Positions 7,474-18,140 of a DNA stretch of 64,000 nt are shown piece by piece. The stretch spans positions 744,001 through 808,000 of the forward strand of contig NZ_CP009451.1 in the NCBI RefSeq assembly GCF_000757825.1, written 5' to 3'. The notes beneath the pieces are model-generated. The model was not told the DNA's origin. It saw nothing but the letters and a program-made list of their open reading frames with translations, and made no database searches. The position numbers were made by a program, and so were the translations under genes. This stretch comes from Cedecea neteri (GTDB lineage: Bacteria > Pseudomonadota > Gammaproteobacteria > Enterobacterales > Enterobacteriaceae). The first letter of the stretch is position 1. Each line of letters starts with the position of its first letter.

Positions 7474-8400
7474 ATGCCGATCCGCTCAGGCGCTAAAAAC
7501 CATTCAGAACTCGATCTCGGCAGCCTGCGTGTTTTCGTGGCCATCGCGGAAAGCGGGAGCTTTGTCGCCGGAGGAAAAGCGCTGGGATTAACCCGTTCCG
7601 CCGCGGGTAAAGCGATTGCACGCCTCGAAGCACAGCTGGAAACACGACTATTTAACCGCACAACGCGAAGCGTCGCTCTGACCCGCGATGGCTACGGTTT
7701 TTATGAGCGCTGTGCGCAGATTTTGCAGGATATTGAAGAAGCAGAAGCCAGCATCCGGCAGAATTTTTCCAGCCCCAGCGGAGTGCTTCGGCTCAGCGTC
7801 CCGGAAACGTGGGGCAAAGTTGTGCTACTGCCCTTTCTGAAACACACCCTGGCGACGTGGCCCCGGCTGGATATTGAAGTCAACTTCACCGACCGCGTGG
7901 TGGACCTCGTCGCAGAGGGGTTCGATCTCAGCCTACGACTGGGCAATTTGCCGAAAGATTCGCAGCTTATTGCACGAACCGTGCAGCGCATTCGCCCTCA
8001 TCTTTTTGCCTCTCCGGACTATCTGGCCAGCTCTGGCGTGCCGGGCGTGCCGGAAGATCTTCGCCTGCACCAGCGCCTGATTTACGGCCTGAGCCCGCAA
8101 ACGGCTGACTGGACGCTGTTCACGGCCGGCAATGAAAACGTGGTGGTTGAAGGGCACAGCAGGATCCGCTTCGACAGTGGAGAAGCTATTTGCGCCGCCG
8201 CTGTTGCAGGCTTAGGCATCGCTTTTCTGCCTGCTTTTCTGGTGGCCCGGTATGTCGCAGAGGGCACTCTGGTGCCTGTGCTGCCAGAATCAGGCGGCGC
8301 GCCTCTGAGCATGAACGTGGTGTACCCTAATCGAAAACATCTGCCGGCCAAAGTCAGGCTGTTTATCGACAGCCTGGTGGAGCATCTAGCCACACGCTGA
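7474..8400 (+). CDS. LysR-family transcriptional regulator
   Basis: 308 residues: N-terminal winged helix-turn-helix (about 15-75, ELDLGSLRVFVAIAESGSF and TRSAAGKAIARLE) and a C-terminal substrate-binding domain (about 95-300). It belongs to the CrgA/DmlR-like branch by its overall pattern (NFTDRVVDLVAEGFDLSLRLG). Divergent from the hydrolase gene, which is the expected target together with the RidA-like gene. Inducer unknown. The 250 bases after it (8401-8651) carry only the promoter of the third tRNA-Val gene. Confidence 0.9.
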   Translation: MPIRSGAKNHSELDLGSLRVFVAIAESGSFVAGGKALGLTRSAAGKAIARLEAQLETRLFNRTTRSVALTRDGYGFYERCAQILQDIEEAEASIRQNFSSPSGVLRLSVPETWGKVVLLPFLKHTLATWPRLDIEVNFTDRVVDLVAEGFDLSLRLGNLPKDSQLIARTVQRIRPHLFASPDYLASSGVPGVPEDLRLHQRLIYGLSPQTADWTLFTAGNENVVVEGHSRIRFDSGEAICAAAVAGLGIAFLPAFLVARYVAEGTLVPVLPESGGAPLSMNVVYPNRKHLPAKVRLFIDSLVEHLATR

Positions 8401-8548
8401 CAGACAGAAAATGCGGCGCCCATAATGGTCCTCATGAGATTGTCCCCCGCGTTTGCCTGATACACGTTTTGGCGGCCGCGGCGCGAATAAAGCCAGCCAG
8501 AACAATAACTAAAAAGCTCAAACATTCATCAGACGGCAAAAACAGGGC

Positions 8549-8577
8549 TTGTCAACGCCCAAATCGCCAGTCATAAT
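8549..8577 (+). promoter_or_regulatory. Promoter of the third tRNA-Val gene
   Basis: TTGTCA and CATAAT separated by 17 bases, followed by a CTTCCCGCTG stretch that resembles the initial transcribed region of the first tRNA promoter. It lies about 75 bases before the tRNA, so this copy can be expressed on its own. Confidence 0.55.
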
Positions 8578-8651
8578 AATGTCACTTCCCGCTGTGGAAG
8601 TTAAAAAAGTAACAAACTCAATGACTTACTTTTTTATCAGTCATACCCAGT

Positions 8652-8728
8652 GCGTTCATAGCTCAGTTGGTTAGAGCACCACCTTGACATGGTGGGGGTC
8701 GTTGGTTCGAGTCCAATTGAACGCACCA
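8652..8728 (+). tRNA. tRNA-Val (anticodon GAC), copy 3, identical to copy 1
   Basis: All 77 bases equal copy 1, and identity continues one base left and three bases right (81 bp: 5461-5541 and 8651-8731). E. coli K-12 has only two tRNA-Val(GAC) genes here. A T-rich tract follows and can end the transcript. Confidence 0.97.
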
Positions 8729-8815
8729 TTTCTTTTTCTTTTCATTACTTCCGAAACCCCACAAACATCTTGCAACGCCCCGATAACAACTCGCTGTAAA
8801 ACTGTGCACTCCGTC

Positions 8816-8863
8816 GCTGAATCAGCGGTTTTGGTTCCTTTTCCACTCAACTTTATCTATACT
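8816..8863 (+). promoter_or_regulatory. pykF control region: candidate Cra half-site and -10
   Basis: GCTGAATC at 8816-8823 matches the better-conserved half of the Cra (FruR) consensus, and pykF is a known Cra-repressed gene. TATACT at 8858-8863 is a good -10, giving a leader of about 230 bases. The remaining 8729-9099 shows no ORF with a ribosome site. Confidence 0.45.
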
Positions 8864-9099
8864 ACGCGCGTTCTTAACTTGAATGGTTTCAGCTCATTGG
8901 ACTCCTTTTTTATACAACAACATTGTCTGACGCTTTCCCCGGCTGAACCACAAGCACACTTTCCTCTGCACGCTTTATTTCTGTCACCTATCCTTACCAG
9001 GTGCCACGTTCAACACCACAGTATTCTTTTAAGCTCCGGCAGCCCTGTCTTCCGGAACCGAGTTTTAACAATCCTCCTCAACTTATAGATAAGACTGTC

Positions 9100-10512
9100 A
9101 TGAAAAAGACTAAAATCGTTTGCACCATCGGTCCAAAAACCGAATCTGAAGAGATGCTGACCAAAATGCTCGACGCGGGCATGAACGTAATGCGTCTGAA
9201 CTTCTCCCACGGTGACTATGAAGAACACGGTCAGCGCATCAAAAACCTGCGCAATGTAGTCGCTAAAACCGGTAAAAAAGCCGCTATCCTGCTGGACACC
9301 AAAGGCCCAGAAATCCGTACCATCAAGCTGGAAGGCGGTAACGACGTTGCGCTGAAAGCCGGTCAAACCTTTACCTTCACCACCGACAAATCCGTAGTCG
9401 GTAACAGCGAAATCGTTGCGGTAACCTACGAAGGTTTCACCAACGATCTGTCCGTTGGCAACACCGTACTGGTCGATGATGGCCTGATTGGCATGGAAGT
9501 TACCGCCATCGAAGGTAACAAAGTAATTTGTAAAGTGCTGAACAACGGCGACCTGGGCGAGAACAAAGGCGTTAACCTGCCGGGCGTGTCCATCGCGCTG
9601 CCAGCGCTGGCTGAAAAAGACAAACAAGACCTGATCTTCGGCTGCGAGCAGGGCGTTGACTTCGTGGCTGCTTCCTTCATCCGTAAGCGTTCTGACGTGG
9701 TTGAAATTCGTGAGCACCTGAAGGCTCACGGCGGCGAGAAGATCCAGATCATCTCCAAAATTGAAAACCAGGAAGGCCTGAACAACTTCGACGAAATCCT
9801 CGAAGCGTCTGACGGCATCATGGTTGCTCGTGGCGACCTGGGCGTTGAAATCCCGGTTGAAGAAGTTATCTTCGCGCAGAAGATGATGATCGAGAAATGT
9901 GTTCGTGCACGTAAAGTGGTTATCACCGCGACCCAGATGCTCGACTCTATGATCAAAAACCCACGCCCTACCCGTGCGGAAGCCGGTGACGTTGCTAACG
10001 CCATCATCGACGGCACCGACGCAGTTATGCTGTCCGGTGAGTCTGCAAAAGGTAAATACCCGCTGGAAGCTGTGACCATCATGGCAACCATCTGCGAACG
10101 TACCGACCGCGTGATGAGCAGCCGTCTGGACAACAACAACGACAGCCGTAAACTGCGCATCACCGAAGCCGTTTGCCGTGGCGCTGTTGAAACCGCAGAG
10201 AAGCTGGAAGCGCCGCTGATCGTGGTTGCCACCCAGGGCGGTAAATCCGCGAAGGCCGTGCGTAAATACTTCCCTAACGCGACCATCCTGGCGCTGACCA
10301 CCAACGAAGTGACCGCGCGTCAGCTGGTGCTGAGCAAAGGCGTTGTGACGCAGATGGTGAAAGAAATTGCCTCTACCGACGACTTCTATCGTATGGGTAA
10401 AGAAGTGGCGCTGGAAAGCGGCCTGGCTCGCAAAGGCGACATCGTGGTGATGGTTTCTGGCGCGCTGGTCCCAAGCGGCACCACCAACACCGCGTCGGTA
10501 CATGTTCTGTAA
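9100..10512 (+). CDS. pykF: Pyruvate kinase I (fructose-1,6-bisphosphate activated)
   Basis: Converts phosphoenolpyruvate and ADP to pyruvate and ATP, the last step of glycolysis; tetrameric and activated by fructose 1,6-bisphosphate. 470 residues, identical in length to E. coli PykF. It begins [16 protein letters not shown] and has the pyruvate-kinase active-site signature [10 protein letters not shown] (catalytic Lys) and the metal/substrate loop [10 protein letters not shown]. The C-terminal allosteric domain ends [12 protein letters not shown]. The true start is 9100; the frame is open 33 codons further upstream, but the family start is unambiguous. Monocistronic with its own terminator. 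Confidence 0.98.
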   Translation: MKKTKIVCTIGPKTESEEMLTKMLDAGMNVMRLNFSHGDYEEHGQRIKNLRNVVAKTGKKAAILLDTKGPEIRTIKLEGGNDVALKAGQTFTFTTDKSVVGNSEIVAVTYEGFTNDLSVGNTVLVDDGLIGMEVTAIEGNKVICKVLNNGDLGENKGVNLPGVSIALPALAEKDKQDLIFGCEQGVDFVAASFIRKRSDVVEIREHLKAHGGEKIQIISKIENQEGLNNFDEILEASDGIMVARGDLGVEIPVEEVIFAQKMMIEKCVRARKVVITATQMLDSMIKNPRPTRAEAGDVANAIIDGTDAVMLSGESAKGKYPLEAVTIMATICERTDRVMSSRLDNNNDSRKLRITEAVCRGAVETAEKLEAPLIVVATQGGKSAKAVRKYFPNATILALTTNEVTARQLVLSKGVVTQMVKEIASTDDFYRMGKEVALESGLARKGDIVVMVSGALVPSGTTNTASVHVL

Positions 10513-10540
10513 TTGACTTGTTAACAAGTTTAATTGCCAA

Positions 10541-10564
10541 AAAGCGCCTTCGGGCGCTTTTTTT
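10541..10564 (+). terminator. Terminator of pykF
   Basis: AAAGCGCC / GGCGCTTT stem with TTCG tetraloop and T-run. Confidence 0.95.
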
Positions 10565-10746
10565 ATATCCGCAGCAAACAGATCTTAATAAAAAAGCAAA
10601 TCGAATTTTACTATTTAAGCCTGCTTTTTATTAAGATGAATCCGATGAAACTCCCCTGTTTTCTCTGTTTTTTTTAACTTTCCGGCTCGGTTCGGTGCTT
10701 CTTTGAGCGAACGATCAAATTTAAGGGTATTCCCAACAAAAATTTA

Positions 10747-10775
10747 TTCTCATCACAAAAAAGTTTGTGTAATAC
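10747..10775 (+). promoter_or_regulatory. lpp promoter
   Basis: TTCTCA and TAATAC at 17-base spacing within a very A/T-rich stretch. The following leader, including TCTAGAGGGTATTAATA just before the start codon, is essentially that of the highly expressed E. coli lpp gene. The 10565-10745 stretch upstream is A/T-rich and holds nothing else I can identify. Confidence 0.8.
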
Positions 10776-10808
10776 TTGTAACGCTACATGGAGATTAACT
10801 CAATCTAG

Positions 10809-11057
<249 letters not shown>

Positions 11058-11071
11058 GAGTCACTGGTATA

Positions 11072-11101
11072 AAATGGCGCACAATGTGCGCCATTTTTTT
11101 T
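11072..11101 (+). terminator. Terminator of lpp
   Basis: AATGGCGCAC / GTGCGCCATT stem with a three-base loop and eight T. Confidence 0.95.
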
Positions 11102-11124
11102 GCCTGTCGTTTTACCTCTTATCG

Positions 11125-12123
11125 CTACTGCGTGGCGCTCGTCGCCTCTTCCGCATTCACCACCCCATTCTTAGCCGACTGCACGGCTGTCGCCGCCGCA
11201 GGCGTTTGCCCGGCTGACACAACCACCGGATAGCCTGCACGCCTGTACAGCGCCTTCTCCACTAAAGGTTTATCCACGCCGTCACCGCCACGGAATTCGC
11301 TAAAGCCGGCCGGCAGCACGTAAGGCATGGTTTGGGTATTCTGCTGCTCATCATGGGAAAGCGGCCGATGCACTTCGACATAGCGCACGCCGTTTGGCTC
11401 AACGGAGAATTTAACCGGATCGTTAATCACCCGTACCGGCGTCCCCGTTCTTGCCTGCTCGAACAGCGCCTTAATATCAGGCGCGTTCATCCTGATGCAC
11501 CCTGAACTCACGCGCAGCCCAACGCTGTCCGGGGCACTGGTGCCGTGGATCAGATATTCCCCGTTACCATATGCCAGACGCATGGCAAAACGCCCCAGCG
11601 GGTTATTTGGCCCCGCGGGCACGACAGGCGGCAGCTTGATCCCTCTCTCCAGCGAACGTTGGCGAATACCCGCCGTCGGGGTCCAGGTTGGATTAGGGAT
11701 TTTTTGCCCGATTTTCGTGGTCATCAGCGGCGTTTCCAGCCCCTGCAGGCCGATGCCAATCGGGTAAACCTGCACGATATTCTGGCCCGGCGGGAAGTAA
11801 TAGAGTCGCAGTTCGGCCAGATTCACCACGATGCCTTCACGCGGGACATCGGGCAACAGAAGCTGACTGGGAATGGTCAGCACCGTGCCGGACCTGGGCA
11901 CCGGCGCGATGGTGTTATTCGCCTCAAGCAGCAGCATCGCGCCGGTGTCAAAACGCCGGGCAATGGCCTGCAGGTTACGATCGCCTTCCTGGACGGTATA
12001 AGTCTGGTTTTGACCAATCAGGCGGCTGCCTTCTGGCGGTAAGGGATAATCAAGGGCTAAAGCGGGTTGAATGGCGCTAAGCGCGCCGATGATGGCGAGT
12101 GTGAGTAAAGACGCGTATTTCAT
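11125..12123 (-). CDS. ldtE: L,D-transpeptidase LdtE
   Basis: Periplasmic enzyme forming 3-3 (mDap-mDap) cross-links in peptidoglycan. 332 residues: signal peptide (about 1-23), LysM peptidoglycan-binding domain (about 39-85), YkuD catalytic domain (about 97-233) with H193 in HGT and nucleophile C209 in SSGCIRM, and a C-terminal tail. Corresponds to E. coli YnhG. Convergent with lpp and next to the suf operon, as in E. coli. Confidence 0.95.
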   Translation of the reverse strand: MKYASLLTLAIIGALSAIQPALALDYPLPPEGSRLIGQNQTYTVQEGDRNLQAIARRFDTGAMLLLEANNTIAPVPRSGTVLTIPSQLLLPDVPREGIVVNLAELRLYYFPPGQNIVQVYPIGIGLQGLETPLMTTKIGQKIPNPTWTPTAGIRQRSLERGIKLPPVVPAGPNNPLGRFAMRLAYGNGEYLIHGTSAPDSVGLRVSSGCIRMNAPDIKALFEQARTGTPVRVINDPVKFSVEPNGVRYVEVHRPLSHDEQQNTQTMPYVLPAGFSEFRGGDGVDKPLVEKALYRRAGYPVVVSAGQTPAAATAVQSAKNGVVNAEEATSATQ

Positions 12124-12173
12124 ACTTTTTATTCCTGTAGTCGCGCTGGCGGGCGCCAGCAGGCTGAAAACAA

Positions 12174-12199
12174 GCGAGGCGGAAAACCACCTCGCAAAA
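12174..12199 (-). terminator. Terminator of the suf operon
   Basis: On the minus strand, GCGAGGTGG / CCGCCTCGC stem with a four-base loop, then TTGTTTTC. It lies 34 bases beyond the sufE stop. A perfect 18-bp palindrome at 12218-12235 overlaps that stop codon. Confidence 0.7.
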
Positions 12200-12232
12200 C
12201 AGGACCATAGGTATGATTAAGTTTAGCTAAAC

Positions 12233-12649
12233 TTAGCTGAGAGTGGAGGCTTTGTTGCGAATTGAGCGAATCATCGCTTCCAGCCCCTGGGAACGGGACG
12301 GCGTCAGGTGCTGAGCGAGCGCCATTTTTTCAAACCACGGTCGCACATCAAAGGCCACGATATCCTGCGGCGTCATCTGCTGATAGAGAATAAACACGAT
12401 AGCGATAAGCCCCTTAACAATAGCGGCATCGCTGTCACCTTCCAGCATAATCACCCCGTCAGGCTGCTGGTGCATGACTATCCACACCTGACTCTGGCAG
12501 CCCTGAATAATGTTCTCCGGCTTGTGCTGGTCCGCCGCCAGTTCCGGCAGGCGGCTACCCAGTTCAATAATGTAGAGATACTTCTCTTCCCAGTTCGCAC
12601 AGCGGCTGAAGTTTTTTAGCAGTTTTTCTTTATCCGGCAGCGTGGCCAT
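12233..12649 (-). CDS. sufE: Cysteine desulfuration protein SufE
   Basis: Accepts persulfide sulfur from SufS and passes it to SufB during iron-sulfur cluster assembly. 138 residues, same as E. coli. The acceptor cysteine is C51 in [10 protein letters not shown]. The start at 12649 follows the family ([14 protein letters not shown]); the frame is open further upstream inside sufS but without a plausible ribosome site. Last gene of sufABCDSE, 11 bases after sufS. Confidence 0.97.
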   Translation of the reverse strand: MATLPDKEKLLKNFSRCANWEEKYLYIIELGSRLPELAADQHKPENIIQGCQSQVWIVMHQQPDGVIMLEGDSDAAIVKGLIAIVFILYQQMTPQDIVAFDVRPWFEKMALAQHLTPSRSQGLEAMIRSIRNKASTLS

Positions 12650-12660
12650 GACCGTCTCCG

Positions 12661-13881
12661 TTATCCTAACAGGCTGTGGATACGCTGCAGGCCAGCGACC
12701 AGGCGATCCACTTCTTGCTCGGTATTGTACATGGCAAAAGCGGCACGGCACATGGCAGGCACGTTGTAAAACGCCATCAACGGCATCGCGCAATGGTGAC
12801 CGGTACGCACCGCAATGCCGTAGTTGTCGAGAAAGCTGCCGACGTCATAGGCATGGTGTTTACCGAGATTGAATGCGAGCACGCCACGGCGTTCGTCAGG
12901 GCCATAAACGACCAGGTCAGGAACGGCCTTGAGCGCGTTTTGAGCGTAGCGCATTAACGAGCGCTCATACTCGCCAATCGCCTCCATACCGAGCCCCTCA
13001 ACGTAGCTCAGCGCGGCACCCAGCCCGATGATACCGGCCGTGTTTGGCGTACCCGCTTCAAAGCGCCACGGCGCTGCGGCGTAGGTTGTGCCTTCGGTCA
13101 GGCTGACCGTGGCAATCATCGAACCCCCGCCTTCCCACGGCGGCATATCCTGCAGAATGCTCTCCCTGACATAGAGCACGCCGATGCCGGTCGGCCCATA
13201 AATTTTGTGCCCGGAGAAGAGATAAAAATCACAGTCCAGCGCCGCCACGTCGGTCACGTGGTGCATTACGGCCTGCGCGCCGTCCACCAGCACTTTAACG
13301 CCAGCCTGATGAGCCGTGGCTATCATCTCTTTGACCGGATTCTCGGTGCCAAGCACGTTAGAAACGTGCGTAATGGCCAATAGCTTTGTGCGCTCGTCGA
13401 TAAGCGTCGGGAAAACCTCAAGCTGCAGCGTACCGTCCTGGTTCAGCGGGATAACGCGCAGATCCGCGCCGGTACGTTCACACAGCATCTGCCACGGCAC
13501 GATGTTAGCGTGATGCTCCATGGCGCTAATGATGATGTTATCCCCAGCCTGCACGTTGGCGTTGCCCCAGCTGTTGGCCACGAGGTTTATCCCCTCTGTG
13601 GTGCCACGGACAAAGACAATTTCTTCCGGTTTAGCAGCGTTGATGAACCGTGCCGTCTGGCTACGCACGTTTTCCATCAGCGTGGTAGCTTCTGCACTCA
13701 GCGTGTGAATGCCGCGATGCACCGCAGCGTAGCCGTTGCGGTAAAACTCAAGCTCGGCGTCAATCACCGCCTGTGGTTTCTGCGCGCTGGCAGCGCTGTC
13801 GAGGTAGGCCAGCGGCTGCCCGTTGACCTCGCGGCTCAGGATAGGGAAATCCGCCCTGACCTGCTCAATTGAAAAACTCAT
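12661..13881 (-). CDS. sufS: Cysteine desulfurase SufS
   Basis: Pyridoxal-phosphate enzyme (class V aminotransferase fold) that removes sulfur from cysteine, and also acts on selenocysteine. 406 residues, same as E. coli. The PLP lysine lies in [11 protein letters not shown] (about residue 226) and the catalytic cysteine in [10 protein letters not shown] (about residue 364). The start codon overlaps the sufD stop by four bases, indicating translational coupling. Confidence 0.97.
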   Translation of the reverse strand: MSFSIEQVRADFPILSREVNGQPLAYLDSAASAQKPQAVIDAELEFYRNGYAAVHRGIHTLSAEATTLMENVRSQTARFINAAKPEEIVFVRGTTEGINLVANSWGNANVQAGDNIIISAMEHHANIVPWQMLCERTGADLRVIPLNQDGTLQLEVFPTLIDERTKLLAITHVSNVLGTENPVKEMIATAHQAGVKVLVDGAQAVMHHVTDVAALDCDFYLFSGHKIYGPTGIGVLYVRESILQDMPPWEGGGSMIATVSLTEGTTYAAAPWRFEAGTPNTAGIIGLGAALSYVEGLGMEAIGEYERSLMRYAQNALKAVPDLVVYGPDERRGVLAFNLGKHHAYDVGSFLDNYGIAVRTGHHCAMPLMAFYNVPAMCRAAFAMYNTEQEVDRLVAGLQRIHSLLG

Positions 13882-15158
13882 GCCTTGCCCCCTGCAAAGC
13901 GCCGGGCGATACGCGCCAGCACCTGCTGTTTTAAGGCCTCGTCGCGAATACTTTCGGTAAGCTCTGCGGCAAAGGCGAAGATAATCATCTGCTGCGCGGC
14001 CCGTTCGCTAATACCGCGCGAGCGCAGGTAGAACATCTGCTCGTCGTCAATACGCCCAATGGTCGCACCGTGGCTGCACTTCACGTCATCGGCGTAGATT
14101 TCCAGCTGCGGCTTGGTGTCCACTTCCGCAAGACGGCCAAGCAGCAGGTTGTTGTTGGTCATCTGTCCGTCGGTTTTAATCGCGTGCTGGGCCACTTTGA
14201 TCATGCCGTTAAACACCGCGCGGCCTTTATCACGCACGATAGTTTTATGCAGCTGACGGCTGTTGCAATAACCCTTGTTGTGCTCAAGCCAGGTTCGGGT
14301 ATCGCACACTTCGTTATTCACCGGCAGCGCAAGGCTGTTGATGTGCAGCTGGTTGTTCTCGCCGTTAAGCTGCGTGCTGGTGTTGTGCCGCAGTACCGCC
14401 GCCCCCAACAAGAAGCTGTTACTGTGAACCGTCGAGTCCTGCTCAATCAGCAGATCGTTGTGGGCAAAGTGGTAGCTGGCCGCATTTTCAAACGCCAGTT
14501 TATAGTGGTTGAGCTGCGCGTTGGCGGCCACTTCGACGGTAAATCGCGAGCCGGTAAAATGTGCCGCATCGTCAAGGCTGACAAAGTGCTCTATCACCGT
14601 GGCCTGAGCACCCTGCTCAAGCACCAGATGGTGACGATAATGCGCCGTCGCCATCTCCTGCCCTGCGCTACCGCGAGTAACGTGCATCAGCAGCAGCGTT
14701 TTCGCAGGTTGGGTGTTACGCGCCACGCGGATATGCGTCACCGTCTCCGCCAGGCTTTCCGTAAGATGCAGGAAAACTTCACCCTGTACCGGCGCCGGCA
14801 GCGTTTGCCTGTCATCGTCGATGCTAATCGCAAAGCCGCTGTCTGCCGCGTTATCGCTCAGCTCAGCGCTGAAATGCCCGTCAACAAACACCAGCCGCAG
14901 CGCATCTACCGGCAAAGCCAGGTCATCACGCTGCTGCGCGCTCAATGGCGACTGTGGCGCGAGCACAAACTGGTTGTTCAGCAGGCCGTCGAGCGGCGTG
15001 TATTTCCAGTTTTCATGCTTGCGCGTCGGCAGCCCCAGACGCAGCAGCTGCTGCATATGCTGCTGGGCTACCTGCGAGCGCCCGGTCCCCTGTGCCTCAA
15101 ACAGATGATGCCACTGCTGGAGGGCGTTGCCGTTACTGCTGTTCGGTAAGCCAGCCAT
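13878..15158 (-). CDS. sufD: Fe-S scaffold complex subunit SufD
   Basis: Partner of SufB in the SufBC2D scaffold, needed for iron acquisition during cluster assembly. 426 residues, rich in the right-handed beta-helix repeats of the SufB/SufD core domain. The start [18 protein letters not shown] matches the family. Its first 26 bases overlap the end of sufC, and its end overlaps sufS. Confidence 0.96.
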   Translation of the reverse strand: MAGLPNSSNGNALQQWHHLFEAQGTGRSQVAQQHMQQLLRLGLPTRKHENWKYTPLDGLLNNQFVLAPQSPLSAQQRDDLALPVDALRLVFVDGHFSAELSDNAADSGFAISIDDDRQTLPAPVQGEVFLHLTESLAETVTHIRVARNTQPAKTLLLMHVTRGSAGQEMATAHYRHHLVLEQGAQATVIEHFVSLDDAAHFTGSRFTVEVAANAQLNHYKLAFENAASYHFAHNDLLIEQDSTVHSNSFLLGAAVLRHNTSTQLNGENNQLHINSLALPVNNEVCDTRTWLEHNKGYCNSRQLHKTIVRDKGRAVFNGMIKVAQHAIKTDGQMTNNNLLLGRLAEVDTKPQLEIYADDVKCSHGATIGRIDDEQMFYLRSRGISERAAQQMIIFAFAAELTESIRDEALKQQVLARIARRFAGGKA

Positions 15159-15879
15159 AACCCTGCTCCTCCAGTTGTTTCACCAGGCTGAAATCGCCAG
15201 ATTTAACGATGCGCCCCTGATACAGCACGTGAACAAAGTCAGGCTTGATGTAGTCCAGAATGCGCTGGTAGTGGGTGACCACGATGAATGAGCGTTTGCC
15301 GTCGCGCAGCGAGTTAACGCCCTCGGCGACAATCTTCAGGGCATCGATGTCCAGCCCGGAGTCGGTTTCATCGAGAATGCACAGCTCCGGCTCCAGCACC
15401 GCCATCTGCAGAATATCGTTACGCTTCTTCTCCCCGCCGGAGAAGCCGACGTTCACCGAGCGGGTGAGCAAATCTTCCGGCATTTGCAGCAGCTTGATTT
15501 TCTCTTCCATCAAATCCTGGAAGTCGAAACGGTCCAGCGACTCCAGGCCACGGTATTCACGCACCGCATTCAGAGCGGTTTGCAGGAAGAACTGGTTGCT
15601 GACGCCGGGAATTTCCACCGGATACTGGAAGGCCATAAAGATGCCTTCACCGGAACGGTCTTCCGGCGACAGCTCCAGCAAATCTTTGCCCTTGAACTGA
15701 ACCGAGCCGCCGGTCACCTCGTAGTCTTCACGCCCGGCAAGCGTGGCGGACAGGGTACTTTTGCCGGAGCCGTTCGGCCCCATGATGGCGTGGACTTCGC
15801 CAGGCTTCACTTCGAGGTTTAAGCCACGCAGGATCTCTTTGTCCTCAACGCTGACCTGTAAATCTTTAATGCTTAACAT
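15133..15879 (-). CDS. sufC: Fe-S assembly ATPase SufC
   Basis: ABC-type ATPase whose dimer drives conformational change of the SufB-SufD scaffold. 248 residues, same as E. coli. Walker A GPNGSGKST (about 34-42), ABC signature SGGEKKRND (about 150), Walker B CILDETDSGLD (about 167-177) and the switch histidine in VVTHYQR. Unlike transport ATPases it has no membrane partner; it sits between sufB and sufD. Confidence 0.97.
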   Translation of the reverse strand: MLSIKDLQVSVEDKEILRGLNLEVKPGEVHAIMGPNGSGKSTLSATLAGREDYEVTGGSVQFKGKDLLELSPEDRSGEGIFMAFQYPVEIPGVSNQFFLQTALNAVREYRGLESLDRFDFQDLMEEKIKLLQMPEDLLTRSVNVGFSGGEKKRNDILQMAVLEPELCILDETDSGLDIDALKIVAEGVNSLRDGKRSFIVVTHYQRILDYIKPDFVHVLYQGRIVKSGDFSLVKQLEEQGYGWLTEQQ

Positions 15880-15895
15880 AGTTTTCCCTTAATCC

Positions 15896-17377
15896 TTAAC
15901 CGACGCTGTGTTCGAGGCTGATGGCTAATAATTTTTGTGCTTCCACCGCGAATTCGAGCGGTAACTCTGAGAACACGTCTTTGCAGAACCCGTTGACGAT
16001 CATTGAGATGGCGTCATCTTCGCTGATCCCGCGCTGCAGGCAGTAGAACAGCTGATCTTCACCAATGCGTGACGTGGTAGCTTCGTGCTCCAGCTGCGCC
16101 GTGTTGTTCCGACACTCCACGTACGGGAAGGTATGCGCCCCGCTGTCCGGCCCGATCAACATTGAGTCGCACTGGGTGAAGTTACGGGCGTTGGTGGCCG
16201 TCGGCATAATTTTCACCAGGCCACGGTAGCTGTTCTGGCTACGACCGGCGGAGATCCCTTTCGAAATGATCGTCGATTTGGTGTTCTTGCCGATGTGGAT
16301 CATTTTGGTGCCGGTATCCGCCTGCTGATGGCCGGAGGTCAGCGCCACGGAGAAGAACTCGCCGATGGAGTTGTCGCCACGCAGGATCACGCTCGGGTAT
16401 TTCCAGGTGATGGCTGAACCGGTTTCCGACTGCGTCCAGGACATCTTGCTGTTCTCACCTTCGCACAGGGCGCGCTTGGTGACGAAGTTCAGGATGCCGC
16501 CGGTGTTGTTATCGCCCGGGAACCAGTTTTGCACCGTGGAGTACTTCACTTCGGCATCGCGGTGAATAATGACTTCCACCACCGCGGCGTGCAGCTGATA
16601 GCTGTCACGAACCGGCGCGGAACAGCCTTCGATGTAGCTCACGTAGCTGCCTTCATCTGCCACTAAAATCGTGCGTTCGAACTGGCCGGTTTTTTCCGCG
16701 TTAATGCGGAAGTAGGTGGACAGTTCCATCGGGCAGCCCACACCTTTCGGGATGTAGATAAAGGTGCCGTCGGAAGCGACTGCGGCGTTAAGCGCGGCGA
16801 AGAAGTTGTCGTTTGACGGCACCACGGTACCCAGGTATTTTTTCACCAGCTCCGGGTAATCGTGAATGGCCTCGCCGAAGGAGCAGAAGATAATCCCCTG
16901 CCCGGAGAGTTTTTCGCGGTAGGTCGTCGCCACGGAAACGGAGTCAAAAATGGCGTCGACGGCCACTTCACTGCCTTCCCGCACCGGGACGCCCAGTTGT
17001 TTAAACGCCTCTTCCACTTCGTTAGTCAGGAAGGCATTAGGCGGCTGCTGAACCGCGCCAGGCTGCGAGGCACAGGTATCGTCACAGCTGCCGCAGGACG
17101 GCGCGGAGTAGTAGCTGTAATCCTGATAGTTAAGCTTGTCGTAATTGGCCTTCAGCCAGTGCGGCTCTTCCATTTTCAGCCACGCATGGAACGCGTTCAG
17201 GCGAAACTCCAGCATCCACTCCGGCTCGTTACGACGGGCAGAAATTGCCCGAACCACCTCTTCGTTTATGCCCTTCGCCAGCTGCTCGGTTTGCAGCTGG
17301 GTGAAAAAGCCCTCTTTATAATTGAGGTTTCCGGTCCAGGTTTTGACATCGTCAGTTGCTTCAGTATTACGAGACAT
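15896..17377 (-). CDS. sufB: Fe-S scaffold protein SufB
   Basis: Core scaffold on which the nascent cluster is built. 493 residues against 495 in E. coli. Cysteines in YIEGCSAPV and [10 protein letters not shown], corresponding to E. coli C254 and C405 known to be important, are present. The [11 protein letters not shown] start at 17377 is chosen; the frame is open 13 codons upstream without support. It lies 8 bases after sufA and 16 bases before sufC. Confidence 0.97.
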   Translation of the reverse strand: MSRNTEATDDVKTWTGNLNYKEGFFTQLQTEQLAKGINEEVVRAISARRNEPEWMLEFRLNAFHAWLKMEEPHWLKANYDKLNYQDYSYYSAPSCGSCDDTCASQPGAVQQPPNAFLTNEVEEAFKQLGVPVREGSEVAVDAIFDSVSVATTYREKLSGQGIIFCSFGEAIHDYPELVKKYLGTVVPSNDNFFAALNAAVASDGTFIYIPKGVGCPMELSTYFRINAEKTGQFERTILVADEGSYVSYIEGCSAPVRDSYQLHAAVVEVIIHRDAEVKYSTVQNWFPGDNNTGGILNFVTKRALCEGENSKMSWTQSETGSAITWKYPSVILRGDNSIGEFFSVALTSGHQQADTGTKMIHIGKNTKSTIISKGISAGRSQNSYRGLVKIMPTATNARNFTQCDSMLIGPDSGAHTFPYVECRNNTAQLEHEATTSRIGEDQLFYCLQRGISEDDAISMIVNGFCKDVFSELPLEFAVEAQKLLAISLEHSVG

Positions 17378-17385
17378 AGTACCGC

Positions 17386-17754
17386 CTATACCCCAAAGCT
17401 TTCGCCGCAGCCGCACTCGTGCTGCGCTTTCGGGTTATTAAATTTAAAGATCTGATTCAGGCCTTCGCGCACGTAATCCACTTCGGTGCCGTCAATAAAA
17501 GGCATGGCGGAGAGCGGCACCCACAGGCGCGCGCCGTCGAACTCATAAACCAGGTCGTCCGGCTTTGGCTCGGTGACCGTGTCCAGTACGTAGCCAAAAC
17601 CTGCGCAGCCCGTCTGTTTGATGCTCAGGCGTATGCCCTGTAGCTCGGGTTGTTTTGCAGCCAGGTCGCGAATATGCGCGCTGGCGGCCGGGGTCAGGGT
17701 CAGCCCCTGCCAGGCAAAATCGTTGGGATCAAAGGAACCGGTTTGCACATCCAT
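17386..17754 (-). CDS. sufA: Fe-S carrier protein SufA
   Basis: A-type carrier that receives clusters from SufBCD and delivers them to apoproteins. 122 residues, same as E. coli, with the three conserved ligand cysteines in [10 protein letters not shown] and the C-terminal ECGCGESF. First gene of the operon. GAGGTGAAGA precedes the start. Confidence 0.97.
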   Translation of the reverse strand: MDVQTGSFDPNDFAWQGLTLTPAASAHIRDLAAKQPELQGIRLSIKQTGCAGFGYVLDTVTEPKPDDLVYEFDGARLWVPLSAMPFIDGTEVDYVREGLNQIFKFNNPKAQHECGCGESFGV

Positions 17755-17800
17755 TCTTCACCTCATCATTCTCTGCGCCCGAAGGCCGATACCCTTATGT

Positions 17801-17820
17801 TAATGATAACAATTATCAAT
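17801..17820 (-). promoter_or_regulatory. Fur box and promoter region of sufA
   Basis: On the minus strand, ATTGATAATTGTTATCATTA closely matches the Fur consensus and overlaps the likely promoter (TTGTAT / TTGATA upstream, A/T-rich -10 region), about 50 bases before sufA. Iron-dependent repression of suf is known in E. coli. OxyR, IscR and IHF sites known upstream of E. coli sufA could not be identified with confidence in the remaining 17821-18140. That stretch otherwise holds nothing I can name. Confidence 0.8.
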
Positions 17821-18140
17821 ACAACGTTATGAAAACAGGGGTATTCGCGAAACGCTGGTTTTTTGCGCGTCTTTACTAAGGATAGACCGTCGGCAAACTC
17901 TTGCAGATGGCGAAAAGAGCTGTTTAAACCACTGGTGTAAAAGGAAATATCAAAGAAGAAAAGCGCCTGAAGCCGGCAAGGGAAAAGATGTATCGAAAAT
18001 AACTATTTATGTGATTGGAAACGCACTGAATGAGAAATCGCACCAACAAAGTACCAGTAATTTTCAGTCTTCCAGCGGCAAAATCCCCGACCTCGATTTA
18101 TCAGCTATCCTCCTGATAAGGAAAAAGGGAGTTTAGCCAG

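Noticed and set aside
5461..8731. Prophage or genomic island at tRNA-Val
   Set aside because: No integrase, excisionase or phage gene between the tRNA copies; the repeat is a full tRNA gene with its own promoter rather than a short attachment fragment.
9010..10527. Very long open frame antisense to pykF
   Set aside because: It mirrors the codon pattern of a highly expressed gene; composition (His, Phe, Val rich) is unlike a real protein and no ribosome site precedes it.
14070..15149. 359-codon open frame antisense to sufD
   Set aside because: sufD is certain in length, overlaps and family match; the antisense frame has no support.
16130..16170. Loss of an active-site cysteine in SufB (SGAHTF where E. 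coli has CGAHTF)
   Set aside because: The functionally important cysteines (in YIEGC and FTQCDS) are present; the changed position is not one of those and varies naturally.
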